64,000 bases of DNA from Clostridium folliculivorans (GTDB lineage: Bacteria > Bacillota > Clostridia > Clostridiales > Clostridiaceae), in the NCBI RefSeq assembly GCF_024341905.1, contig NZ_BQXY01000007.1, forward strand, positions 124,001-188,000, given 5' to 3'. Below, piece after piece: positions 49,532 through 58,087 of this stretch; the stretch's first letter is position 1; each line of letters opens with the position of its first letter. The notes below the pieces were generated by a model. That model searched no databases. It was not told where the DNA came from and worked only from the letters and a program-made list of their open reading frames with translations. The translations under genes and the position numbers were made by a program.

Positions 49532-50389
49532 TTATCCATTATACATATCTTTAAAACCTTGTCCTAAAACTTCATGAGCTTCACTTACAATTATAAATGC
49601 ATCTTTATCCATAATTTTTATATAAGATCTTAATCTTATCAATTGTGTTCTATCCATCACACAATATATGACCTCTTTATCAGCATCAGTATATCCACCT
49701 TTTCCTGTGAATACTGTGCAACCTCTATTAATTTCGTCTATTATATACTTCTTTATAACTTCACTTTTATTTGTAAAAACAGCAACCGACTTTACTGAAT
49801 TAAATCCTTCAATGACTTTATCTATTATTATTCCATTTAACATTACACAGACTATGGCATACAATCCTTTATTGAGTCCAAAAGCTATAGCACACAAAAC
49901 AACTACAATTATATCAACTGCTTGCATGCATCTTCCCATGTCCCAATGAAAAAACTTATTTAATATTTTAGCTAATATATCTGTTCCCCCTGTAGATGCA
50001 TTTTGGGAAAACACTACTCCAAGTCCAATTCCAAGTAAGCCTGTCCCTATTATTACTGCAAGCATTGGATCTGTAGTTAATGCATGAGGTTTTAAAAACT
50101 TCTCAATGATCAACATTGAAACTGAAAGACCAAAAGCAGCATACAGAGTTTTACCTCCGAAGCCTCCACCTACCACAAAAAAAGCAATTATAAATAAAAC
50201 TATATTCATAATTATCATTAATATTCCCATAGGCAAGGCTGGAATATAATAATTTATAACCATGGCAATACCTGTTATCCCTCCACCTGATATATTATTA
50301 GGAACATAAAAATACTGCACAGCTATAGAAACCAGTATAAATCCAATTGTAATGACTAAAAATTCTTTTAACTTTTGTTTCAAAATCAT
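49532..50389 (-). CDS. YitT-family membrane protein, copy 1
   Basis: 285 residues. YVPNNISGGGITGIAMVINY, NASTGGTDILAKILNKFFHWDMG and the DUF2179 segment RGCTVFTGKGGYTDADKE define the family. First in the row of three. GGAGGA precedes the ATG. The transketolase terminator upstream suggests a separate transcription unit. Confidence 0.88.
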   Translation of the reverse strand: MILKQKLKEFLVITIGFILVSIAVQYFYVPNNISGGGITGIAMVINYYIPALPMGILMIIMNIVLFIIAFFVVGGGFGGKTLYAAFGLSVSMLIIEKFLKPHALTTDPMLAVIIGTGLLGIGLGVVFSQNASTGGTDILAKILNKFFHWDMGRCMQAVDIIVVVLCAIAFGLNKGLYAIVCVMLNGIIIDKVIEGFNSVKSVAVFTNKSEVIKKYIIDEINRGCTVFTGKGGYTDADKEVIYCVMDRTQLIRLRSYIKIMDKDAFIIVSEAHEVLGQGFKDMYNG

Positions 50390-50484
50390 TCCTCCTCATA
50401 ATCCTATGTTATATAACTCTACTATTTACATTAGAAACTGTTAAAACACTGTGTTCAAATTAAATATGCTGTAATTTAATAAGC

Positions 50485-50512
50485 AAAAAACAGTATAGGA
50501 TCTCCTATACTG
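50485..50512 (-). terminator. Terminator after the transketolase pair
   Basis: ACAGTATAGGA/TCCTATACTGT with six T on the minus strand. Confidence 0.85.
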
Positions 50513-50568
50513 TTATATTACCTGATTTACATGAAATATTCTAGCATTTTCTTTTGATTGCTTTCTTT

Positions 50569-51513
50569 TTAACGCTTTATCTCAACAACGCGTTTAACTG
50601 CACTAGCAATATCTTCAGCAGTAAGACCATATGCTTTTAAAAGTTCGTCTGGTTTACCACTTTCTCCAAAAGTATCTTTAACTCCAACTCTTATTACTGG
50701 TACTGGGAAGCTTTCGCTTAATACTTCACAAACTGCTGATCCTAATCCACCTATTATATTATGTTCCTCAGCAGTTACAATAGCTCCAGTAGATTTTGCT
50801 GCACTTATAATAATTTCTTTATCAATAGGCTTTAAAGTATGAATATTTATTACAGCAACATCTATTCCAAGCGGCTTTAATATCTCTTTAGCTTCTAGTG
50901 CTTTTTCTACCATTATTCCAGTTGCAATTATAGTAGCATTAATTCCTTCTGCAAGCTTTACGCCCTTTCCTATCTCAAACTTATATTGTGCATTATCATT
51001 TACCGTAGAAACTGCCATTCTACCTAATCTCACATAACATGGACCTACATACTCAGCGATAGCCTTTATAGCAGCCTCAGTTTCAATATCATCAGCTGGG
51101 TTAATCACTATCATATTAGGTATACTTCTCATTAATGATAAATCTTCTATAGCTTGATGTGAAGCCCCGTCTTCTCCTACAGTTAAACCTGCATGAGTAG
51201 CACAAATCTTAACATTTAAGTTTGGATAACAAATAGAGTTCCTTATTTGTTCAAATGCTCTTCCAGCAGCAAACATAGCAAAGGTACTTACAAATGGTAC
51301 TTTGTTGCAAGTTGAAAGACCAGCTGCAACTCCCATCATATTTCCTTCAGCTATTCCCATATTTAAAAATCTTTCAGGAAAAACAGCTTTAAAATCTGCT
51401 GTTTTAGTAGATTTTGATAAATCTGCATCTAAAACTACAACTTGTTCATTAACTTTTCCTAGTTCTGCCAAAGCCTTTCCATAAGCTTCTCTTGTCGCAA
51501 CTTTTTTAGCCAT
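50569..51513 (-). CDS. Transketolase, C-terminal subunit
   Basis: 314 residues: the Pyr domain (about 1-160, with AEGNMMGVAAGL and GLTVGEDGASHQAIED) and the C-terminal domain. With the N-terminal subunit it makes an active transketolase in the pentose phosphate pathway. The start overlaps the upstream gene by 1 bp (TAATG), so equal synthesis is likely. The split form is common in clostridia. Confidence 0.93.
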   Translation of the reverse strand: MAKKVATREAYGKALAELGKVNEQVVVLDADLSKSTKTADFKAVFPERFLNMGIAEGNMMGVAAGLSTCNKVPFVSTFAMFAAGRAFEQIRNSICYPNLNVKICATHAGLTVGEDGASHQAIEDLSLMRSIPNMIVINPADDIETEAAIKAIAEYVGPCYVRLGRMAVSTVNDNAQYKFEIGKGVKLAEGINATIIATGIMVEKALEAKEILKPLGIDVAVINIHTLKPIDKEIIISAAKSTGAIVTAEEHNIIGGLGSAVCEVLSESFPVPVIRVGVKDTFGESGKPDELLKAYGLTAEDIASAVKRVVEIKR

Positions 51514-52337
51514 TAGTTTTCCCCTCCGATCTCATTTAAAGCTTGTTCACATTGTTCCTTATTTGGCGCTGTGCCGTGCCATCCAGCTTCATTCTCCATG
51601 AATGAAACACCTTTTCCTTTTACAGTTTTGCATACAATTACTGTAGGTTTTCCTTTAGTGTTTCTAGCTGTATCTATAGCACTTATTATTTCTTCTATAT
51701 CATGTCCATCTATATTAATGACATTCCATCCAAAGGCTAAAAACTTTTCGTCTATTGGAGCTGGATTCATTACTTTTTCAATATCTCCATCTATTTGAAG
51801 TCCATTATAATCAATAAAAGCTGTTAAATTATCAAGTTTATAATGAGCAGCAGACATAGAAGCTTCCCAAACTTGACCTTCTTCAAGTTCACCATCTCCT
51901 AATAAAGTATACACTCTGTATTCTTTATTATCTAACTTGCCTGCAAGAGCCATTCCAACAGCTGCCGATATACCTTGTCCTAAAGAACCAGTAGACATAT
52001 CAACACCTGGAACATCATTCATGTTTGGATGTCCTTGAAGCATTGATCCTAGCTTTCTTAAACCTTTTAATTCTTCTACAGGAAAAAATCCTTTTCTCGC
52101 AAGTACACTGTATAGTACAGGAGCTGCATGACCTTTTGATAGAACAAACCTATCTCTATCTTCTTTTCTAGGATTTTTAGGATCTACATTCATCTCCTTA
52201 AAATAAAGAGTTGTTAGTATGTCTGCTGCAGAAAGTGATCCACCAGGATGACCTGATGCTGATTCTGTCAGCATAGTTATAATATCTTTTCTTATAGTCT
52301 TAGTAATTTGTCTTAATTCCTCAACTTTATTACTCAT
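51513..52337 (-). CDS. Transketolase, N-terminal subunit
   Basis: 274 residues, the thiamine diphosphate-binding half. [17 protein letters not shown] and the TPP/metal motif [25 protein letters not shown] are intact, as is the late His of WHGTAPN. It is the first gene of the pair. AGGAGGTT precedes the ATG. Confidence 0.93.
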   Translation of the reverse strand: MSNKVEELRQITKTIRKDIITMLTESASGHPGGSLSAADILTTLYFKEMNVDPKNPRKEDRDRFVLSKGHAAPVLYSVLARKGFFPVEELKGLRKLGSMLQGHPNMNDVPGVDMSTGSLGQGISAAVGMALAGKLDNKEYRVYTLLGDGELEEGQVWEASMSAAHYKLDNLTAFIDYNGLQIDGDIEKVMNPAPIDEKFLAFGWNVINIDGHDIEEIISAIDTARNTKGKPTVIVCKTVKGKGVSFMENEAGWHGTAPNKEQCEQALNEIGGEN

Positions 52338-52730
52338 ATTAACCTCCTATGTCCTGTTCTTCTTAGATCTTCTCTTAAGTCTAATATAGATTAACCAATC
52401 TATTTTATTTTTGCATTCTTAAATTCCTTTAATTTAATCAAAGAAATTTTTAAAAATGCTCATTAGTTCTAAACTGTCTAAATATTCAACTGGCTTATCT
52501 AGATATTCTTCTTTAGATTAAGTAAGTCATACTAATTATACCATTAATATCTTTAATAATCAGCCAATAGTTATTTTATCATAACTTGGCTTAATTGGAT
52601 ACACTTATTTCATATTTTTGCGCACATTGGTACTACTTTTGTTATATGTGCTATACAATTGCTGTTTTACATCGTATTATATAATACATATATAACATTA
52701 TTTTTTAATATTATTGCTAGAATTAAGATT
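52338..52730. other. Gene-free stretch upstream of the transketolase genes
   Basis: About 390 bp of AT-rich sequence that must hold the transketolase promoter. I see no clear promoter pair, leader RNA or reading frame. Confidence 0.4.
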
Positions 52731-52799
52731 GAAGAAAATCATATTAATTCTTTGCGTAAGCTCATTAAAGCATCGAAAGAATTACAGCTTAATTTCAAA
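52731..52799. repeat. Half of a family B repeat (B6)
   Basis: GAAGAAAATCATATTAATTC, TTTGCGTAAGCTCATTAAAG, CATCG and a CTTAATTTCAAAG end match the right half of B7, which lies 50 bp further on. Confidence 0.65.
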
Positions 52800-52846
52800 G
52801 TATATATCAGGAGCTCTTCGTCTAAAGGCTAAGTTTAATAATATTA

Positions 52847-53047
52847 TTGAAATTAAGGTGTCACTACCGGAGATGCTATATGAGTGAGCTATTAGAATTA
52901 AATGATTTTCGGAAATGGATTAGCGTAAAGAAACTGTATTGTCCGAACGTAGTGAGTTATACAGTTTTAGCTACTACATTGGAGAAGATCATATTAATTC
53001 TTTGCGAAACTCATTAAAGCATAGGAGGAGTGACACCTTAATTTCAA
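52847..53047. repeat. Family B copy with altered but matched ends (B7)
   Basis: 201 bp. The arms are TTGAAATTAAGGTGTCACT and its perfect 19-bp complement, whereas B1 and B5 carry TTAAGTGGTTAT. The central stem is also changed on both sides (ACTGTAT/ATACAGT). The inner TGAGTGAGCTATTAG arm is as in the other copies. Confidence 0.85.
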
Positions 53048-53062
53048 AGCATATATTCATCT

Positions 53063-53098
53063 AAAAAAACAAAAATCCCTAGTTTTTTCAAACTAGGG
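53063..53098 (-). terminator. Terminator after mazF
   Basis: GTCCCTAGTTTG/AAACTAGGGA stem followed by TTTTTGTTTTTTT on the minus strand, 8 bp past the stop. Confidence 0.85.
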
Positions 53099-53105
53099 AC
53101 AATAT

Positions 53106-53459
53106 CTAATCTAGAGCTAAGCTTATTAGCAAAGCTTTATTAACTTTTTTCATATCATCATCAGTCATATGACCAATCTTCTCTTTTAGTCTCTTTTTGT
53201 CTAAAGTACGTACTTGTTCTAGTAGTACAACGGAATCTCTATTAAGTCCATACTCTTCTGATGATATCTCAACATGTGTAGGTAGCTTAGCTTTATTTAT
53301 TTGAGAAGTTATAGCTGCTACAATCACAGTTGGGCTATATTTATTTCCTATATCGTTTTGTACTATTATTACTGGTCTTATGCCACCTTGCTCCGATCCT
53401 ACTACAGGACTTAGGTCTGCATAAAATATATCGCCTCTTTTTACACTTATAACCGTCAT
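53106..53459 (-). CDS. ndoA: MazF/NdoA-type mRNA interferase toxin
   Basis: About 117 residues. [30 protein letters not shown], the catalytic-type Arg/Thr region [18 protein letters not shown] and the late segment [18 protein letters not shown] are nearly identical to clostridial/Bacillus NdoA, which cuts RNA at UACAU-type sites. I prefer ATG 53459; the frame opens at ATG 53486, which would overlap the upstream gene. Operon with the antitoxin-like gene 8 bp upstream. Confidence 0.92.
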   Translation of the reverse strand: MTVISVKRGDIFYADLSPVVGSEQGGIRPVIIVQNDIGNKYSPTVIVAAITSQINKAKLPTHVEISSEEYGLNRDSVVLLEQVRTLDKKRLKEKIGHMTDDDMKKVNKALLISLALD

Positions 53460-53467
53460 TACATATA

Positions 53468-53707
53468 TCACACTCCGAATAGCCATGTCTCATATTCAAT
53501 AGTATCTTGAAGGTCTGATGCAACACCAAGTTCGGCAAGCTCTATGTTAATACTCGCCATCTCTTCATAGCCTTTTTTCATTAATAAATAAAATGATGAT
53601 TCTTTTTTATCCTCATTATATGATATTAAATTTGCATCATTTAATTGACTATATTTTTTATATTTTTTTTCTCGTGCACCGTTTTCTCTATTCTTTGAAT
53701 ATGACAT
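53468..53707 (-). CDS. MazE/NdoAI-like antitoxin, N-terminal DNA-binding half not recognisable
   Basis: 79 residues. The C-terminal half, [20 protein letters not shown], matches the toxin-binding helix of Firmicute NdoAI (LMRRGYMEMAKINL in Bacillus). The first 40 residues are basic and polar and show no ribbon-helix-helix pattern (expected ISLP..L...LD). No frameshift remnant of such a domain is visible upstream, and the promoter is only about 50 bp away. The start has GAGGAG upstream, though another ATG lies out of frame in between. Position directly before mazF supports the antitoxin role. Confidence 0.7.
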   Translation of the reverse strand: MSYSKNRENGAREKKYKKYSQLNDANLISYNEDKKESSFYLLMKKGYEEMASINIELAELGVASDLQDTIEYETWLFGV

Positions 53708-53758
53708 GATTCTCCCATCTCCTCAGAGTTATAAAAAGAATGATATATGTATAAGTAA

Positions 53759-53786
53759 ATTATAGCAAATTATGTCACAATGTCAA
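53759..53786 (-). promoter_or_regulatory. Consensus promoter of the mazEF operon
   Basis: Perfect hexamers TTGACA (53781-53786) and TATAAT (53759-53764) with a 16-bp spacer on the minus strand, about 50 bp before the antitoxin start. The rest of the gap up to 54048 is AT-rich with nothing recognisable. Confidence 0.8.
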
Positions 53787-54048
53787 AGAATTTTCATCTT
53801 TAGCTATTCTCTTTTTACTTTTTTTTACAATTATTTTCTGTATTTGATATTTTTTATTATATTTATATAAATACATAAAATAATTAAAGTTATTATCATT
53901 GAAGTATAAGTTAAAATTTCAATGTTTTAAAACCCACAACCATATCATATGTACATACTTTGGGAAATTACTTAAATAATATAAACTGGTAAAATCGTAT
54001 ACTATTAGTTATTAATTTCCTCAAGTACTTGATTTCTTATGTTTACTA

Positions 54049-54663
54049 CTAAAGATCAAATAACTTTTTATCCAATTTATTTGACTTTTTAAAATTACTG
54101 TATTCTATCTTTCCTCTCTCACTTCCATTCTTATCATATATTAACAATTCTTTAGGTGTCTTTGATTCACTGTCTATTATCAGTACCTGTTTGTCCATAT
54201 TTTGATTATTGTTTAATATTGAAAACTCAACAATCAGACATCTTATCCCATTTATATCCTTATAGTAATATTTAATTTCTTGATCTAGCACAATATACTT
54301 TCCAACTTCATCTATAAAGGCTAATTTATAAAATTCATCAGAGTTCTTGTCCACTTCATATTGTCTATTAGTACTAGTATCCTTTACATATATCTTATTT
54401 TGTTTATACAGATATATTCTTCCTTCTTTAAAATCAACTCTAGTTCCTTGTTCTTTGTCATAACATTGGGTAGTTTCATACTTTACTTCACCCCTAGAAC
54501 TTATAGAAGTGTAAGTGACATCTGCAGTATATGACTTTATCTCTTTGATTTCATCTAATATTTCTTCTGGAGTAATATTATAAAACTTTTGATAAGCAGC
54601 AAATATTGAAACTGCTGCTATTATTATAAATAGTAATATTAATAATAGTCGATTTCTTTTCAT
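54049..54663 (-). CDS. GerS-like protein (LolA-like fold, membrane anchored)
   Basis: 204 residues. An N-terminal hydrophobic anchor (about 5-23) precedes an outer domain rich in beta-strands (SYTADVTYTSISSRGEVKYE, then GTRVDFKEGRIYLYK), the pattern of LolA-type and GerS proteins. In Clostridioides difficile GerS supports cortex breakdown through CwlD and its gene lies beside acpS, nnr and alr. Here acpS and nnr are present upstream in the same order. There is no lipobox cysteine in the anchor, so it would be a membrane-anchored relative. Identification rests on context and general pattern. Confidence 0.6.
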   Translation of the reverse strand: MKRNRLLLILLFIIIAAVSIFAAYQKFYNITPEEILDEIKEIKSYTADVTYTSISSRGEVKYETTQCYDKEQGTRVDFKEGRIYLYKQNKIYVKDTSTNRQYEVDKNSDEFYKLAFIDEVGKYIVLDQEIKYYYKDINGIRCLIVEFSILNNNQNMDKQVLIIDSESKTPKELLIYDKNGSERGKIEYSNFKKSNKLDKKLFDL

Positions 54664-54721
54664 AAATCCTCCTAAATTATGACTACATTAATACTATTAT
54701 TAATCTAATAGCAGTTTTATT

Positions 54722-56224
54722 CTATTTTAATTGCATTTCTTTTATTGCTGAGGGGATATTTTCAATAATATGGCTGGCATTTACGCAATACATTGATTTT
54801 GATAAACATTCACCAATATATCCATGCACATATGCTGCGGCTGCTGTAGCTTCAAGTGTACTAATCCCTTGAGCTATAAAGCTGGTTATTATTCCGGTTA
54901 AACAATCACCCATTCCACCTGACGCCATAGAACTATTTCCTGTTGGATTTATGTAAGTTTTATTGCCATCAGTTATTATTGTATTATAACCTTTTAAAAG
55001 TACAACTATCTTGTACTTTCCAGCAACTTCTTTAGCAACTTCTAACCTATTTTCCTTGATATAATCCCTTGAGTAGCCAGTTAAATTTGACATTTCACCT
55101 ATATGAGGTGTAATTATAATGGAGCACTTCTTATCCTTAAGAATATCTTGTTGACCCTTCAACACATTTATACCGTCAGCATCTATAACAATAGGACATG
55201 TAGAATTATATATAACTTTTTTTAAGAGCTCTAATGTAGTGGAACTATCACCCATTCCTGGGCCTATAGCTATGCAATCACTCTTTTTGATATGATTATC
55301 TAACTGTTCTTCATCTTCATAACTAGAAGTCATTGCTTCTATAAATTTACATGATAATATTTGTTGTAGATCTTTCGAAGTACTTAATGTAACTAAACCA
55401 GCACCACTTCTTACAGCACTGTTAACAGTAATGTATGCTGCGCCAGAAAAACCCATGGAACCTGCTAGTACTAATACTCTTCCATAATCACCTTTATACC
55501 CATACTTATCTCTTTGAGGTATGTGTTTCTTGACTAGTTCCTCAGTAATCATGAAAATATCCTCACTGTGATTATCAATTACAGATTCAGGTATTCCAAT
55601 GCTTTCAACCACTACTTTTCCAGTATACGTACTTGTTCCCCAAGTTAAAAAACCTTTCTTTAATAGCTCAAAGGTTATAGTTTTATTTGCGTTAACACAA
55701 CTCCCCATTACCTTACCACTATCACAATTCATTCCAGAAGGAACATCAATAGAAACTATGTATTCACTATTTTCATTTATAACCGAGATTATATCTATAT
55801 AAAGTTCTGATAGATTTCTAGATAACCCCGTTCCAAATAAGGCATCTATTGTTATATCACTATTTACTAAACACTCTCGAAGCTGAGAACAATCTTCCAT
55901 ATTATTCAAAGGATAGATCTTGATTCCCAAATGTTTTAATATATTATAATTTATTAAGCAATCTTCTGATAATTTATCATTTAAATTAACCAAGAAAACA
56001 TCAATATCTTTTCCTAAAGCCTTAAGATGCCTCGCTACAGCCAAACCATCTCCACCATTATTTCCACTTCCACATACTATTACAAACTTTTTATTCTTAT
56101 GTAATTCCAAATTGCTTATAATCTTTAATGCTGCATTCTCCATAAGAATAATACTAGGTATACCTATTTTTTCTACGCAATACTTATCTATACTTTTAAG
56201 GGTAGATGATGAACCTACTCTCAT
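54722..56224 (-). CDS. nnr: Bifunctional NAD(P)H-hydrate epimerase/dehydratase (Nnr)
   Basis: About 500 residues. The N-terminal YjeF epimerase domain (to about 210, with VCGSGNNGGDGLAVARHL) and the C-terminal ribokinase-like dehydratase (from about 225, with GSMGFSGAAY, GPGMG and the SMASGGMGDCLTG motif) repair hydrated NADH and NADPH. I chose ATG 56224 with GGAGGG upstream; the longer frame (56260) would overlap acpS. 4 bp after the acpS stop. Confidence 0.94.
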   Translation of the reverse strand: MRVGSSSTLKSIDKYCVEKIGIPSIILMENAALKIISNLELHKNKKFVIVCGSGNNGGDGLAVARHLKALGKDIDVFLVNLNDKLSEDCLINYNILKHLGIKIYPLNNMEDCSQLRECLVNSDITIDALFGTGLSRNLSELYIDIISVINENSEYIVSIDVPSGMNCDSGKVMGSCVNANKTITFELLKKGFLTWGTSTYTGKVVVESIGIPESVIDNHSEDIFMITEELVKKHIPQRDKYGYKGDYGRVLVLAGSMGFSGAAYITVNSAVRSGAGLVTLSTSKDLQQILSCKFIEAMTSSYEDEEQLDNHIKKSDCIAIGPGMGDSSTTLELLKKVIYNSTCPIVIDADGINVLKGQQDILKDKKCSIIITPHIGEMSNLTGYSRDYIKENRLEVAKEVAGKYKIVVLLKGYNTIITDGNKTYINPTGNSSMASGGMGDCLTGIITSFIAQGISTLEATAAAAYVHGYIGECLSKSMYCVNASHIIENIPSAIKEMQLK

Positions 56225-56228
56225 TAAA

Positions 56229-56600
56229 TCATCCCTCCAATACAGCAAATGCAATTGCATCAGTTTTGCTATGAGATATACTTACATGAATTGATTTTAC
56301 CCCCTTAAGCTCTGCTATGATTTTAGCTCGCCCATATAAATTAACTTCTGGCTTTCCTATTCCGTTTCTCACTATTTCTATATCCTTTAATTGAAATCCT
56401 CTTATTCCTGTGCCTAATGCTTTACTGATAGCTTCCTTTGCAGCAAAGTTTCCTGCAACAGACTCCATCCTCATCCCCTTCTCTCTAAATAAAAGCATCT
56501 CATTTTCACTATAGACCTTGCTCATAAAGGATTTAGTTCTCTCTACAGCCTTTTTTATTCTATCTATCTCAATTATGTCTACTCCTGTACCAATAATCAT
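56229..56600 (-). CDS. acpS: Holo-[acyl-carrier-protein] synthase (AcpS)
   Basis: About 123 residues. GTGVDIIEIDRIKKA with the metal Asp, and NFAAKEAISKALGTG with the metal Glu, are complete. It transfers phosphopantetheine from CoA to ACP. I chose ATG 56600, which has AGGGGTG upstream and matches the family start; the frame extends to 56642. First gene of acpS-nnr-(GerS-like). Confidence 0.94.
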   Translation of the reverse strand: MIIGTGVDIIEIDRIKKAVERTKSFMSKVYSENEMLLFREKGMRMESVAGNFAAKEAISKALGTGIRGFQLKDIEIVRNGIGKPEVNLYGRAKIIAELKGVKSIHVSISHSKTDAIAFAVLEG

Positions 56601-56779
56601 ATGCTCACCCCTAAATATATTCAGAACAAGTTCTATAATCATATTTGCTCTAGTAATATTTTATATCTTTAAAAAGATATTTCAAAGTTATAGCAGAGAT
56701 AAATTAGAATTTATCGAAAGATGAACCATTTAATCCTTAAAGCAGCAACTTTCTATTGTACTATTATCCAAAACCCTTG

Positions 56780-56864
56780 GACATGGATTAATTAAAGTTC
56801 ATAATTAATCCATGTATTTAGAATATGACAAAATATTAAGGAAAGTATTCATACTTTCCTTAAG
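56780..56864. terminator. Two hairpins between the DUF6514 gene and acpS
   Basis: ACATGGATTAATT/AATTAATCCATGT and AAGGAAAGTAT/ATACTTTCCTT follow the DUF6514 gene. T runs are weak; the second is the more likely terminator. Confidence 0.55.
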
Positions 56865-56876
56865 AAAAAGGATATA

Positions 56877-57206
56877 TTAATTTGCTATAGATAAACAGCA
56901 TGTACTGAAATCCCCTAATAACTCATCTACTCTTTCTCCTAGAATGTCAATTAAGTGAATCGGTGAGACTTGATTTTCATAAACCAAACTTAATAACTGG
57001 TGAACATTATCATATATTGGCGAAATCTTTTCTATGCAGTCTCTTTCTATATTGACCATATTATTGTTATGATCATAATCTGTTCTTTCTATTTCAATGC
57101 CGTATACTGCGCTACCTCTAAAATCCGTCTTTATTAACCTGTAAGAATAGTTATATTCTTTGTCGTCAAAATTGACTTTTCTCCATAAATTTTCAACAAC
57201 CATCAT
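56877..57206 (-). CDS. DUF6514-type small protein
   Basis: 109 residues, soluble, no membrane segment. The FRGSAVYGIEIERTDY strand and the segment HLIDILGERVDELL near the end fit the small clostridial DUF6514 group. Function unknown to me. GGGGG lies 7 nt before a pair of ATG codons, so the start may be either of the first two Met. It stands alone with hairpins downstream. Confidence 0.65.
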   Translation of the reverse strand: MMVVENLWRKVNFDDKEYNYSYRLIKTDFRGSAVYGIEIERTDYDHNNNMVNIERDCIEKISPIYDNVHQLLSLVYENQVSPIHLIDILGERVDELLGDFSTCCLSIAN

Positions 57207-57456
57207 AAAATTACCCCCTTAAGCCTTATAAACAAATGTTATAGAACTCATAACAATATCCTAACACTAATTATTTTATTTTTGTGTCAAATGATGGTTT
57301 GTCAAAAATTTTTTTCTCTTTAAATTATGACAGAATATATAAAGAATATACTTGCCGTTTCCTATAAATGTATTTTATGATATTTATATTCCAGTATTAT
57401 TCACATAAAATAGACAAAACTTGACGAAACTCTGTCTTTCTTGTAGATATTTTAAA

Positions 57457-58023
57457 TTATTTTATTAATTGTTTTAATGTAACATTAATTCCTAGGTATC
57501 TACACATATCTTCCACTATTAAAAGTGCTGCTATTTTCAAAGGTAAATTCTCTATTGATTCATCATCAAGATTCAATGTCTTTTTATAAAATTCTCCTAA
57601 ATCTTTTTTATATTTCATTTCCATATATATTTCATCTAATATCTTTACAATAACTTCATAGCATACTTGCGCAAAATCCTTTTGTACACTTTCGCTATTA
57701 TTGATTACTGATTTAACAATATAATTCAACTTTTTATTTCCATATTTATTTTCTACTTCGGCTAAAAACCTATCACCTATATATGTTCCTAATAGATCTT
57801 CATCAAAAATAGCTATTTCTCCATCTGTATTAAAAAACATTACAAAATCTGCAGCTAAATTCCCTTCTTTCCTTAGTTCACTTATCAATCTACTCATCTG
57901 ACTGCTAAATCCACTAGTATATTTTGCGTCCAACAAAAAATAGGATAACTCTCTAGAAGAGGCTACCCTTACAAAATCAGAAAAATTATTATATGTTTTT
58001 TTCATAAAATCATTATTTTTCAT
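57457..58023 (-). CDS. Hypothetical soluble protein, 188 residues
   Basis: I do not recognise this protein. It is largely helical and charged, with no signal peptide or membrane helix. A short strand-rich patch (ADFVMFFNTDGEIAIFDEDLLGTYIGDRFLAEV) lies near the middle. GGGAGG at 7 nt from the ATG shows it is a real gene. It lies 64 bp after the DUF4129 gene and 250 bp before the DUF6514 gene, the latter gap being AT-rich with nothing seen. Confidence 0.6.
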   Translation of the reverse strand: MKNNDFMKKTYNNFSDFVRVASSRELSYFLLDAKYTSGFSSQMSRLISELRKEGNLAADFVMFFNTDGEIAIFDEDLLGTYIGDRFLAEVENKYGNKKLNYIVKSVINNSESVQKDFAQVCYEVIVKILDEIYMEMKYKKDLGEFYKKTLNLDDESIENLPLKIAALLIVEDMCRYLGINVTLKQLIK

Positions 58024-58087
58024 TGTTTAACCTCCCTTACAATTCAAATAGTATTTTTATCCAAAGGAGATTATTTTATTCAACATT

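Noticed and set aside
53341-53538. A 65-codon minus-strand frame overlapping mazE and mazF
   Set aside because: It is a shadow frame across the gene junction; the two annotated genes account for the sequence.
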